Assembly (NCBI RefSeq): GCF_001425865.1
Contig: NZ_LMDS01000005.1
Span: 1,346,435 to 1,410,434, forward strand
Length of the DNA stretch: 64,000 nucleotides
Source of the DNA: Rhizobacter sp. Root404
Lineage (GTDB): Bacteria; Pseudomonadota; Gammaproteobacteria; Burkholderiales; Burkholderiaceae_C
Reading direction: 5' to 3'
In this document: positions 34,778 through 43,299 of the stretch, one piece after another
Position numbering within the stretch: the stretch's first letter is position 1
Layout: every line of letters begins with the position of its first letter
Notes under the pieces: generated by a model
What the model saw: the letters and a program-made list of their open reading frames with translations, nothing else
Told to the model about the DNA's origin: nothing
Database searches by the model: none
Translations under genes and position numbers: made by a program

Positions 34778-35989
34778 ATGAACCCGCTGCTGTCGCGCCT
34801 GCACCCCTACCCGTTCGAGCGCCTGCGTGCGCTGACCAAGGACATCGTGCCGAATCCGGCGCTCAAGCCGATCAGCCTGGGCATCGGGGAGCCGCGGCAC
34901 GCCACGCCGGAGCTGATCAAGCAGGCGATCACGGACAACCTGAAGGGCCTGGCGAGCTATCCCGCCACCGCCGGCGATCCGGCGCTGCGCCAGGCGATGG
35001 CGGCGTGGGTGCAGCGGCGTTACGGCGTCACGGTCGATCCGCGGACCCAGGTGCTGCCGGTGGGCGGCTCGCGCGAGGCGCTGTTCGCGCTGGCGCAGAC
35101 GGTGATCGACCCGACGAAGGCCCGGGCCACTGTCGTCAGCCCGAACCCGTTCTACCAGATCTACGAGGGTGCGGCGCTGCTGGCGGGCGCCGAAGTGGCC
35201 TACGTGAACAGCGACCCGGCGCGCAACTTCGCGGCCGACTGGGCGAGCGTCTCCGACGACACCTGGGCCCGCACCCAGCTGCTCTACGTCTGCTCGCCCG
35301 GTAACCCGACCGGCGCGGTAATGCCGCTGGCCGAGTGGAAGCGCCTGTTCGAGCTCAGCGACAAGCACGGCTTCGTGATCGCCTCGGACGAGTGCTATTC
35401 CGAGATCTACTTCCGCGACGAGCCGCCACTGGGCTCGCTGGAAGCCGCGACGAAACTCGGCCGCGGCTTCGACCGGCTGGTCGCGTTCACCAGCCTGTCG
35501 AAACGCTCGAACGTGCCGGGCATGCGCTCGGGCTTCGTCGCCGGCGACGCGGCGATCCTGAAGCAGTTCCTGCTCTACCGCACCTACCACGGCAGCGCCA
35601 TGAGCCCGGTCTACCAGCAGGCCAGCATCGCCGCCTGGAACGACGAGTCCCACGTGGTCGCGAACCGCGACAAGTACCGCGCGAAGTTCGCGCAGGTCGT
35701 GCCGGTGCTGGCGCCGGTGCTGCCGGTCGCGCTGCCCGATGCCGGTTTCTACCTGTGGGCGGACGTGTCGGAGCTGTCCCCCGGCGGCGACGAGATCGCC
35801 TTCGCGCTCGGGCTGCTCGCTCAATACAATGTCGCGGTGCTGCCCGGCACGCTGCTGGCGCGCGCATCCCACGGCATCAACCCGGGAGCAGGCCGCATCC
35901 GCCTGGCGCTGGTCGCCGAGGTCGACGAGTGCCTCGAGGCCGCGCACCGAATCGTTTCCTTCATCACCGCCCAACGAGCCCCGTCATGA
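34778..35989 (+). CDS. dapC: N-succinyldiaminopimelate aminotransferase
   Basis: This 403-residue fold-type I PLP aminotransferase acts in the succinylase branch of lysine/DAP synthesis. Visible features are LGIGEPRH near the start, YVCSPGNPTGAV, SDECYSEIYF and the PLP-lysine segment SLSKRSNVPGMRSG, with the substrate arginine in GRIRLAL. It overlaps dapD by four bases (ATGA), which settles DapC over other aminotransferases. About 200 bases lie between it and the divergent transglutaminase-like gene; they hold the promoters of both and no gene that I can see. Confidence 0.93.
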   Translation: MNPLLSRLHPYPFERLRALTKDIVPNPALKPISLGIGEPRHATPELIKQAITDNLKGLASYPATAGDPALRQAMAAWVQRRYGVTVDPRTQVLPVGGSREALFALAQTVIDPTKARATVVSPNPFYQIYEGAALLAGAEVAYVNSDPARNFAADWASVSDDTWARTQLLYVCSPGNPTGAVMPLAEWKRLFELSDKHGFVIASDECYSEIYFRDEPPLGSLEAATKLGRGFDRLVAFTSLSKRSNVPGMRSGFVAGDAAILKQFLLYRTYHGSAMSPVYQQASIAAWNDESHVVANRDKYRAKFAQVVPVLAPVLPVALPDAGFYLWADVSELSPGGDEIAFALGLLAQYNVAVLPGTLLARASHGINPGAGRIRLALVAEVDECLEAAHRIVSFITAQRAPS

Positions 35990-36819
35990 CCCAAGCAAGC
36001 CCCCACCAGCTGCAAAGCACCATCGAACTCGCCTGGGAAAGCCGCGCGTCGATCAATGCGACCAACAGCCCCGAGATCTACACCGCAGTGGAAAGCGTCA
36101 TCGCCGACCTGAACGCCGGCCGCCTGCGTGTGGCCGAGCGCCAGGGCGTGGGCCAGTGGACCGTCAACCAGTGGGTCAAGAAGGCGGTGCTGCTCAGCTT
36201 CCGTCTCAACGACAACAAGATGATGCGCGCCGGTGACCTCGGCTTCTTCGACAAGGTCCAGACCAAGTTCGCGCACCTGACCGAGGACGAGATGCGCGCC
36301 ACCGGCGTGCGCGTGGTGCCGCCGGCGGTCGCGCGGCGCGGCTCGTACGTGGCGAAGAACGTGGTGCTGATGCCGAGCTACGTGAACATCGGCGCCTACG
36401 TGGATGAAGGCACGATGGTCGACACCTGGGCCACCGTCGGCTCGTGCGCGCAGATCGGCAAGAACGTCCACCTGTCCGGCGGCGTCGGCATCGGCGGAGT
36501 GCTGGAGCCGCTGCAGGCGAACCCGACGATCATCGAGGACAACTGCTTCATCGGCGCCCGCAGCGAGGTCGTCGAGGGCGTGATCGTCGAGGAGAACTCG
36601 GTGATCTCGATGGGCGTGTACATCAGCCAGAGCACCAAGATCTACAACCGCATGACCGGCGAGGTGAGCTATGGGCGCATCCCGTCCGGCTCGGTCGTCG
36701 TCAGCGGCAACCTGCCGGCGGCCGATGGCAGCCACAGCCTGTACTGCGCGGTGATCGTCAAGCAGGTCACCGCCGAGACGCGCGCCAAGACCAGCATCAA
36801 CGAACTGTTGCGCAGCTGA
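35986..36819 (+). CDS. dapD: Tetrahydrodipicolinate N-succinyltransferase
   Basis: This 277-residue trimeric left-handed beta-helix acyltransferase transfers succinyl from succinyl-CoA to tetrahydrodipicolinate. The N-terminal helical domain (about 1-100) contains VNQWVKKAVLLSFR. Hexapeptide repeats follow (VVLMPSYVNIGAYVDEGTM, then CFIGARSEVVEGV). The start overlaps the dapC stop. The product is the substrate of DapC, and the desuccinylase DapE is two genes further on. Confidence 0.96.
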   Translation: MTQASPHQLQSTIELAWESRASINATNSPEIYTAVESVIADLNAGRLRVAERQGVGQWTVNQWVKKAVLLSFRLNDNKMMRAGDLGFFDKVQTKFAHLTEDEMRATGVRVVPPAVARRGSYVAKNVVLMPSYVNIGAYVDEGTMVDTWATVGSCAQIGKNVHLSGGVGIGGVLEPLQANPTIIEDNCFIGARSEVVEGVIVEENSVISMGVYISQSTKIYNRMTGEVSYGRIPSGSVVVSGNLPAADGSHSLYCAVIVKQVTAETRAKTSINELLRS

Positions 36820-36892
36820 TCACGGCCGGGGCGCCCACGCCGCCCGCGAAGCGTGAAATGATCGGCCGTTCCCCAAGCCTGAAAGGATTCTC

Positions 36893-38083
36893 ATGAGTGG
36901 CGGAAACATGGAGCGCGTGCTGCGCCTGATGTCGGAGAAGGCGGCGTCGGACGTGTACCTGTCGGCGAGCTCGCCGATCCTGATCAAGATCAACGGCCAG
37001 CTGCTGCAGCTGAGCGACCAGCCGCTGACCCACGCGCAACCGCGCCAGCTGCTGGCCGAACTGCTGACGCCGAGCCAGCTCGAGGAGCTGGACGACACCG
37101 GCGAGCTGAACATCGGTGTCGGCCTGGCCGGCGTCGGCAGCTTCCGGCTCAGCGCGTTCCGGCAGCGCGGCTCGATCGCCGCGGTGTTCCGCTGCATCCC
37201 GTTCGTGATCCCGACGCTCGAGAGCCTGAACGTGCCGCCGGTTCTGAACACGCTGGTGCTCGAGAAGCGCGGCCTGATCCTGATGGTCGGCTCTACCGGC
37301 GCCGGCAAGAGCACCACGCTCGCCGCGATGCTGGAGCAGCGCAACCAGCAGCTGGCCGGCCACATCCTGACGATCGAGGACCCGATCGAGTTCCTGTTCA
37401 ACAACAAGAAGTCGGTCGTGAACCAGCGCGAGGTCGGGCGTGACACCCATTCGCTGCAGGTCGGGCTGAAGAACGCGCTGCGCCAGGCGCCCGACTGCAT
37501 CCTGATCGGCGAAATTCGCGACCGCGAGACGATGACCGCAGCGATCTCGTACGCACTGTCCGGCCACCTGGTGCTTTCCACGCTGCACGCCAACAACAGC
37601 TACCACGCGCTCGGCCGGATCCTGTCGTTCTACAGCCCGGAAGCGCGCCCTGCGCTGCTGGCCGACCTGGGCGCCGGGCTGAAGGCGATCGTCTCGCAGC
37701 GCCTGATGCGCGCCACCGCCGGTGGCCGCGTGCCGGCGGTCGAGGTGATGCTGAACACCAAGCTGGTCGCGGAGATGATCGAGAAGGGGGACTTCTCCGG
37801 CGTCAAGGAGGCGATGGAGAAGTCGATGGCCGAAGGTTCGCAGACCTTCGAGCAGGACCTGGCGCGCCTGATCAACACCGGCGTGATCTCGCGCGACGAG
37901 GGCCTGGCCTTCGCCGACTCGCCGACCAACCTGATGTGGCGCCTGCAGAACGACATGACGCCGGTCTCCCGCATCGTGCCCAAGCGCGACGAATCCGACG
38001 ACCAGGCCTCGTTCACCGAAATCACGCTCGACGTGCGGCCCGAACCGGCCTCGACCTCGGCGGCGAGCCTGCGCCGCTTCTGA
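36893..38083 (+). CDS. pilU: PilT/PilU-family twitching-motility ATPase, PilU type
   Basis: This 396-residue secretion-type hexameric ATPase has an N-terminal PAS-like half (about 1-100), Walker A GSTGAGKST (133-141), Asp box TIEDPIEF, Walker B ILIGEIRD and His box STLHANNS. The C-terminal segment GVKEAMEKSMAEGSQTFEQ is PilU-like, and I do not see the AIRNLIRE motif of PilT. It powers type IV pilus retraction as an accessory to PilT. AAAGGA precedes the ATG. Its place inside the dap operon is common in Burkholderiales and has no clear functional link to lysine synthesis. Confidence 0.9.
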   Translation: MSGGNMERVLRLMSEKAASDVYLSASSPILIKINGQLLQLSDQPLTHAQPRQLLAELLTPSQLEELDDTGELNIGVGLAGVGSFRLSAFRQRGSIAAVFRCIPFVIPTLESLNVPPVLNTLVLEKRGLILMVGSTGAGKSTTLAAMLEQRNQQLAGHILTIEDPIEFLFNNKKSVVNQREVGRDTHSLQVGLKNALRQAPDCILIGEIRDRETMTAAISYALSGHLVLSTLHANNSYHALGRILSFYSPEARPALLADLGAGLKAIVSQRLMRATAGGRVPAVEVMLNTKLVAEMIEKGDFSGVKEAMEKSMAEGSQTFEQDLARLINTGVISRDEGLAFADSPTNLMWRLQNDMTPVSRIVPKRDESDDQASFTEITLDVRPEPASTSAASLRRF

Positions 38084-38091
38084 GTCCGCCG

Positions 38092-39243
38092 ATGTCCCGC
38101 ACGCTGCAACTCACCGAACAGCTGATCGCCCTGCGCTCGGTCACGCCCGAAGACGGCGGCTGTCAGGCGTTGCTGCGCGAGCGCCTGGCCACGCTCGGCT
38201 TCGAGTGCCACACGCGGGTGCACGGCCCCGCCGGCGCAGAAGTCACCAACCTGTGGGCCGTGCGCCGCGGCACGGCCGGTGCGGCCGGCAAACTGCTTGC
38301 GTTCGCCGGCCATACCGACGTGGTCCCGACCGGCCCGCTGTCGCAGTGGACCAGCGATCCGTTCGTGCCCACGCACCGCGACGGCCAGCTCTACGGACGC
38401 GGTGCGGCCGACATGAAAACCTCGATCGCAGCGATGGTCGTCGCGGTCGAAGAGTTCGTCACCGCCGTGCCGCAGCACGCCGGCTCGGTCGCCTTCCTGC
38501 TGACCAGCGACGAAGAGGGCCCCGCGCTCGACGGCACCGTCAGGGTCTGCGAGTGGCTGCGCGAGCGCGGCGAGCGGCTCGACTACTGCGTCGTCGGCGA
38601 GCCGACCTCGGTCGATTCGCTCGGCGACATGATCAAGAACGGCCGCCGCGGCACGCTGTCCGGCAAGCTGCGGGTGATCGGCGTGCAGGGCCACATCGCC
38701 TACCCGCACCTCGCGAAGAACCCGATCCACCTGCTCGCACCGGCGCTGGCCGAGCTGGTCGCGGTCCGCTGGGACGAAGGCAACGCGTACTTCCCGCCGA
38801 CCAGCTGGCAGGTCTCGAACGTCCACGCCGGCACCGGCGCCGGCAACGTGATTCCGGGCGACGCGGTGGTCGACTTCAACTTCCGCTTCTCGACCGAATC
38901 GACGCCGGAGTCGCTCAAGGCGCGTGTCCACGACGTGCTGGACCGCCACGGCCTAAAATACGAGCTCGCGTGGACGCTCGGCGGCGAGCCCTTCCTGACG
39001 CCGGTGGGCGACCTGAGCGAGGCGCTGTCCGCCGCGATCCTCGGCGTCACCGGCCTCACAACCGAGCTCTCGACCACCGGCGGCACCTCCGACGGCCGCT
39101 TCATCGCCAAGATCTGCCCGCAGGTGATCGAGTTCGGGCCGTTGAACGCGACGATCCACAAGATCGACGAACGGGTCGACGTCGCGAGCCTCGATCCGCT
39201 GAAGAACATTTACCGTGACCTGCTGGTCCGTTTGCTGACATGA
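38092..39243 (+). CDS. dapE: Succinyl-diaminopimelate desuccinylase
   Basis: This 383-residue M20 metallopeptidase-family enzyme binds two zinc ions. Ligands are H74 (FAGHTDVVPTGP), D107 (GRGAADMKTS) and E142, with catalytic base E141 (TSDEEGPAL). The lid domain is in the middle (about 180-295) and the C-terminal His is in ATIHKIDERV. It hydrolyses N-succinyl-LL-DAP to LL-DAP and succinate. ATG at 38092 is eight bases after pilU. It overlaps prmB by four bases. Confidence 0.96.
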   Translation: MSRTLQLTEQLIALRSVTPEDGGCQALLRERLATLGFECHTRVHGPAGAEVTNLWAVRRGTAGAAGKLLAFAGHTDVVPTGPLSQWTSDPFVPTHRDGQLYGRGAADMKTSIAAMVVAVEEFVTAVPQHAGSVAFLLTSDEEGPALDGTVRVCEWLRERGERLDYCVVGEPTSVDSLGDMIKNGRRGTLSGKLRVIGVQGHIAYPHLAKNPIHLLAPALAELVAVRWDEGNAYFPPTSWQVSNVHAGTGAGNVIPGDAVVDFNFRFSTESTPESLKARVHDVLDRHGLKYELAWTLGGEPFLTPVGDLSEALSAAILGVTGLTTELSTTGGTSDGRFIAKICPQVIEFGPLNATIHKIDERVDVASLDPLKNIYRDLLVRLLT

Positions 39244-40127
39244 CACTGATCGATCTCATCACCGCGCAGAGCGCCCGCCTCAAACAGGCGGGCGTTTCGT
39301 TTGGGCACGGCACCGGCAATGCATTCGACGAAGCGGCGTGGCTGGTGCTGTGGTCGCTCGGGCTGCCGCTGGACGCCCTCGAGGAACGCGCGAAGAAGGA
39401 CCTGACCGCCGACGAACAGGCGACTGCCGAGGGCCTGATCACCCGGCGCATCGAATCGCGCCTGCCCGCCGCGTACCTGACGAAGGAAGCCTGGCTGCAG
39501 AACGTGCCGTTCTACGTCGACGAGCGCACCATCGTGCCGCGCTCGTTCATCGCCGAGCTGCTCGCCGACGGCGAAGGCACCGGCACGCTCGACGCCTGGC
39601 TCAGCGACACGACCCACAAGGTGCTCGACCTGTGCACCGGCAACGGCAGCCTCGCGGTGATCGCGGCGATGGCCTACCCGGAGATCGTGGTCGACGCGGC
39701 CGACGTGTCTGACGACGCGCTGGCGGTCGCGCGCATCAACGTCGAGCGCCACAAGCTGGACAGGCGCATCACGCTGCTGCGGTCCGACCTGCTCGCCTCG
39801 GTACGCGGCCCGTACGACCTGATCCTGTGCAACCCCCCGTACGTGAATTCGCAGAGCATGCAGGCGCTGCCGGCCGAGTACCGCGCCGAGCCGGCTCTGG
39901 CGCTGGCGGGCGGCGACGATGGCATGGACCTGGTTCGCCGGATCCTGCGCGAAGCGCCGAAGCACATGACGGCCGATGCCGTGCTGGTGCTCGAGATCGG
40001 CAACGAGCGCCCGCATTTCGAGCACGCGTTCCGGCGCCTCGAAGTGGCCTGGCTCGAAACCAGCGCCGGCGACGACCAGGTGCTGCTGGTCACACGCGAA
40101 TCCCTCTCCAAATACCGCTGGTCCTGA
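39240..40127 (+). CDS. prmB: Ribosomal protein L3 glutamine N5-methyltransferase
   Basis: This 295-residue SAM-dependent methyltransferase has the glutamine-methylating signature NPPY at 198-201 (LILCNPPYVNS) and the SAM motif LDLCTGNGSLAV (129-140). The N-terminal helical domain with FGHGTGNAFDEA is typical of PrmB rather than PrmC. It methylates L3 during 50S assembly. The start overlaps the dapE stop (ATGA), so its expression is linked to lysine synthesis genes, as in related genera. Confidence 0.93.
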   Translation: MTLIDLITAQSARLKQAGVSFGHGTGNAFDEAAWLVLWSLGLPLDALEERAKKDLTADEQATAEGLITRRIESRLPAAYLTKEAWLQNVPFYVDERTIVPRSFIAELLADGEGTGTLDAWLSDTTHKVLDLCTGNGSLAVIAAMAYPEIVVDAADVSDDALAVARINVERHKLDRRITLLRSDLLASVRGPYDLILCNPPYVNSQSMQALPAEYRAEPALALAGGDDGMDLVRRILREAPKHMTADAVLVLEIGNERPHFEHAFRRLEVAWLETSAGDDQVLLVTRESLSKYRWS

Positions 40128-40131
40128 TCCC

Positions 40132-42123
40132 ATGCTCGCTCTGAACAACGTCTCCCTGCGCCGCGGCGTCAAGCTCGTCCTCGATGGCGCCAGCGTCGTG
40201 CTGCAGCCCGGCGAGAAGGTCGGCCTGGTCGGCCGCAACGGGGCCGGCAAGTCGTCGCTGTTCTCGCTGCTGACCCATCGACTGCAGTCGGATGCCGGCG
40301 ATGTGGCGATGCCGCCCCGTTGGCGCATCGGCGAGGTCGCGCAGGAGATGCCCGAGACCGACCAGGGCGCGACCGAGTTCGTGCTCGAAGGCGACACGCG
40401 GCTGATGGAAGCGCAGGCCCAGCTCGTTCAGGCGGAGCTCGATGACGACGGCCACGCGATGGCCGAAGCCCACCACGCGATCAGCGACGCCGGCGGCTTC
40501 GAGGCGCGCCCGCGCGCGCAGGCGATGCTGCTCGGCCTCGGGTTCAAGACCAGCGAGCTTGATTCGCCGGTCAACAGCTTTTCGGGCGGCTGGCGCATGC
40601 GCCTGCAGCTCGCCCGCGCGCTGATGTGTCCGGCCGACCTGATGCTGCTCGACGAGCCGACCAACCACCTGGACCTGGACGCGCTCGTCTGGCTCGAGGC
40701 GTGGCTCAAGCGCTTCGAGGGCACGATGATCGTGATCAGCCACGACCGCGAGTTCCTGGACGCGATCACCAACGTCACGCTGCATCTCGACGCCACCAAG
40801 CTGACCCGCTACACCGGCAACTACACCGCGTTCGAGGAGATGCGCGCCGAACGCATGATGCAGGCGCAGGCCAACTTCGCGAAGCAGCAGGAGCGCATGG
40901 CGCACCTGCAGAAGTTCATCGACCGCTTCAAGGCCAAGGCCAGCAAGGCCAAGCAGGCGCAGAGCCGCGTGAAGGCGCTGGCGCGCATGGAGAAGCTCGG
41001 CCCGGTGCTGACCAGCGCCGACTTCCAGTTCGAGTTCCGCGAGCCGCTGAGCCTGCCGAACCCGATGCTCGCGTTCTCGATGATGGCCTGCGGCTACCGC
41101 GCCGACGACGGCAGCGAGACCCGCATCATCGACGGCATCAACCGGTCGGTGCTCGCCGGCCAGCGCATCGGCATCCTGGGCGCCAACGGCCAGGGCAAGT
41201 CGACGCTGGTCAAGACCATCGTCGGCGACCTGCCGCTGCTGGCCGGCGAGGTCACCGAGGGCAAGGGCCTGTCGATCGGCTACTTCGCGCAGCAGGAACT
41301 CGACGTGCTCTCGCTCGACGACGGCGCGCTGATGCACATGATCCGCCTGGCCCGCGACAAGGGCCCGGCCGGCCGCGAACAGGAGCTGCGCGACTTCCTC
41401 GGCTCGTTCCGCTTCGTCGGCGAGATGGTGTCTCAACCGGTCGGCACGCTCTCCGGCGGTGAGAAGGCGCGCCTGGTGCTGGCGATGCTGGTCTGGCAGC
41501 GCCCCAACCTGCTGCTGATGGACGAGCCGACCAATCACCTCGACCTGACCACCCGCGAAGCGCTAAGCATGGCGCTGAACGAGTTCGAGGGCACGGTGAT
41601 GCTGGTCAGCCATGACCGCGCGCTGCTGCGCGAGGTCTGCGACGAGTTCTGGCTCGTCACGGCCGGCGGCGTGCAGCCGTTCGACGGCGACCTCGACGAC
41701 TACCAGAAGTGGCTGCTCGAACAATCGCGCGAGGCCGCCCGCGAGCAGTCCAAGGGCGACAAGAAGCGCAAGCGCGACGCGGTGGCGCCGGCGCCGGCGC
41801 CCGCGCCGGTCGCCGCCCCCAGCGTCGCGGCGGCAACCGGCGGCCACGATCGCAAGACCGGTGCCGCGCAGCGCCAGCAGCGCAGCGACGAACTGAAGCC
41901 GCTGCGCAAGGAACTCAATGCCGTCGACAACCGCCTGGGGGTGCTGATGAGCGACCGCGACGCCGCCGAGGCCGCGCTCGCGGCGCCGACGCTGACGCCG
42001 GCCCAACGCGCCGAGCAAGGCAAGCGACTGAAGCAGATCGGCGACGAGATCGAGACGCTCGAGGCGCGCTGGCTCGAGCTCAGCACACGCGTCGACGCCT
42101 TGGCGGCGCAACCCGCAGGCTGA
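40132..42123 (+). CDS. ABC-F family ATPase (YheS/Uup-like)
   Basis: This 663-residue soluble protein has two ABC domains. The first has GRNGAGKSS near residue 36, FSGGWRMRLQLA and LLDEPTNHLDLDAL. A charged helical linker (about 235-305, rich in Lys/Gln) follows. The second has GANGQGKST, LSGGEKARL and LMDEPTNHLDL. A Pro/Ala-rich hinge and a C-terminal coiled coil (about 600-655) complete it. There is no membrane domain; ABC-F proteins act on the ribosome. The architecture fits YheS. It is five bases downstream of prmB, so read-through from the dap operon is likely. Confidence 0.9.
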   Translation: MLALNNVSLRRGVKLVLDGASVVLQPGEKVGLVGRNGAGKSSLFSLLTHRLQSDAGDVAMPPRWRIGEVAQEMPETDQGATEFVLEGDTRLMEAQAQLVQAELDDDGHAMAEAHHAISDAGGFEARPRAQAMLLGLGFKTSELDSPVNSFSGGWRMRLQLARALMCPADLMLLDEPTNHLDLDALVWLEAWLKRFEGTMIVISHDREFLDAITNVTLHLDATKLTRYTGNYTAFEEMRAERMMQAQANFAKQQERMAHLQKFIDRFKAKASKAKQAQSRVKALARMEKLGPVLTSADFQFEFREPLSLPNPMLAFSMMACGYRADDGSETRIIDGINRSVLAGQRIGILGANGQGKSTLVKTIVGDLPLLAGEVTEGKGLSIGYFAQQELDVLSLDDGALMHMIRLARDKGPAGREQELRDFLGSFRFVGEMVSQPVGTLSGGEKARLVLAMLVWQRPNLLLMDEPTNHLDLTTREALSMALNEFEGTVMLVSHDRALLREVCDEFWLVTAGGVQPFDGDLDDYQKWLLEQSREAAREQSKGDKKRKRDAVAPAPAPAPVAAPSVAAATGGHDRKTGAAQRQQRSDELKPLRKELNAVDNRLGVLMSDRDAAEAALAAPTLTPAQRAEQGKRLKQIGDEIETLEARWLELSTRVDALAAQPAG

Positions 42124-42161
42124 ACGCCGTGGCGGCAACAGCCCTGTTGTCATCGCGGGCA

Positions 42162-42183
42162 ATTAGATTGTTCGCAATTTAAT
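42162..42183. promoter_or_regulatory. Inverted repeat, probable OhrR operator
   Basis: ATTAGATTG (42162-42170) and CAATTTAAT (42175-42183) are inverse complements at 8 of 9 positions, around the spacer TTCG. AT-rich palindromes of this kind are the usual OhrR sites and stand out in this GC-rich DNA. The site is 26 bases before the ohrR start, suiting autorepression. Confidence 0.65.
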
Positions 42184-42209
42184 CGACAGCAATTTGTTAG
42201 AGTGGGCCC

Positions 42210-42698
42210 ATGCGTCAACCCACCGATCCCCGTGAACTGCAGCGCCTCGATCGCCAGCTGTGTTTCGCGCTGTACTCGAGCTCGCTGCAGATGACCAAGC
42301 TGTACAAGCCGGTGCTGGCGCCGCTCGGCCTGACCTACCCGCAATACCTGGTGCTGCTGGTGCTCTGGGAGCACGACGCACAGCCGAAGGCGCAGCGCGA
42401 GCCGATCGGCGTGGGCGAACTGGGCCGGCGCCTGTACCTCGATTCGGGCACGTTGACCCCGCTGCTCAAGCGCATGGAAATCGCCGGCCTGGTCGCCCGC
42501 ACCCGCGCCGCTGACGACGAACGCCGCGTAGCGCTGTCGCTGACCGACGCCGGCCGCGCGCTCCAGCGCCGCGCGGCCGGCGTGCCGCAACAGGTCGCGT
42601 GCGCCACCGGGTGCAAGTTGACCGAGATCTCCGAACTCACGACGCGGCTGCAGCAGCTGCGCGACCACGTGGCCGACCACCTCGCGCTGGCCGCGTGA
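42210..42698 (+). CDS. ohrR: MarR-family organic-hydroperoxide-sensing repressor
   Basis: This 162-residue MarR-type winged-helix regulator has the OhrR reactive cysteine at C18 in RQLCFALYSSS. Tyr residues of the sensor pocket are visible (LYKPVLAPLGLTYPQYL), and the wing region is RTRAADDERRVALSLT. Two further cysteines (C131, C135) suggest the two-Cys mechanism, in which C18 oxidised by an organic peroxide forms an inter-subunit disulfide and DNA is released. It precedes ohr by 42 bases on the same strand. Confidence 0.93.
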   Translation: MRQPTDPRELQRLDRQLCFALYSSSLQMTKLYKPVLAPLGLTYPQYLVLLVLWEHDAQPKAQREPIGVGELGRRLYLDSGTLTPLLKRMEIAGLVARTRAADDERRVALSLTDAGRALQRRAAGVPQQVACATGCKLTEISELTTRLQQLRDHVADHLALAA

Positions 42699-42740
42699 AC
42701 CCCGATCCCCTTCCCCCACCCGCAACCAAGGACCTCGCCC

Positions 42741-43166
42741 ATGAAGCTCGACAAAGTTCTGTACACCGCCCACGCCACCTCGACCGGCGGCCGCGAAGGC
42801 ACCTCGAAATCGTCCGACGGCGTGCTCGACCTGAAGCTCACGACCCCGAAGGAAATGGGCGGCAACGGCGCGGTCGGCACCAACCCGGAACAGCTGTTCG
42901 CGGCCGGCTACTCGGCCTGCTTCATCGGCGCGATGAAGTTCGTCGCGATGAAGCAGAAGATCGCGTTGCCGGCCGACACCTCGATCGCCGCCGATGTCGG
43001 CATCGGCCCGATCCCGGCCGGTTTCGGCATCCAGGTCGCGCTGAACGTCTCGATCCCCGGCATGGAGCGCGAGGCGGCGCAGAAGCTGGTCGAGGCGGCG
43101 CACCAGGTCTGCCCGTACTCGAACGCGACCCGCGGCAACATCGAAGTCACGCTGACCGTCGTCTGA
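42741..43166 (+). CDS. ohr: Organic hydroperoxide reductase Ohr
   Basis: This 141-residue Ohr/OsmC-family thiol peroxidase has the peroxidatic C60 in GYSACFIGAM and the resolving C124 in HQVCPYSNATRGN. It reduces fatty-acid and other organic hydroperoxides in the cytoplasm. The start LDKVLYTAHATSTGGREG is typical. It is cotranscribed with or downstream of ohrR and is followed by a strong terminator at 43176-43207. Confidence 0.96.
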   Translation: MKLDKVLYTAHATSTGGREGTSKSSDGVLDLKLTTPKEMGGNGAVGTNPEQLFAAGYSACFIGAMKFVAMKQKIALPADTSIAADVGIGPIPAGFGIQVALNVSIPGMEREAAQKLVEAAHQVCPYSNATRGNIEVTLTVV

Positions 43167-43175
43167 TCGCCGATC

Positions 43176-43207
43176 ACCGCGAATGCGCACGCATTCGCGG
43201 TGTTTTC
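43176..43207 (+). terminator. Rho-independent terminator after ohr
   Basis: An 11-bp perfect stem (43176-43186 with 43191-43201) and 4-base loop is followed by GTTTTC. It begins 10 bases after the ohr stop codon. Confidence 0.85.
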
Positions 43208-43299
43208 GGGGGCTCGGCGGGCCTGCGCGGCGTTATCGTAAATGTGGCTCAAGTGTGACTCAGAGCCGCCGATGAACGATCAACGACCTGCCGCGCGCG

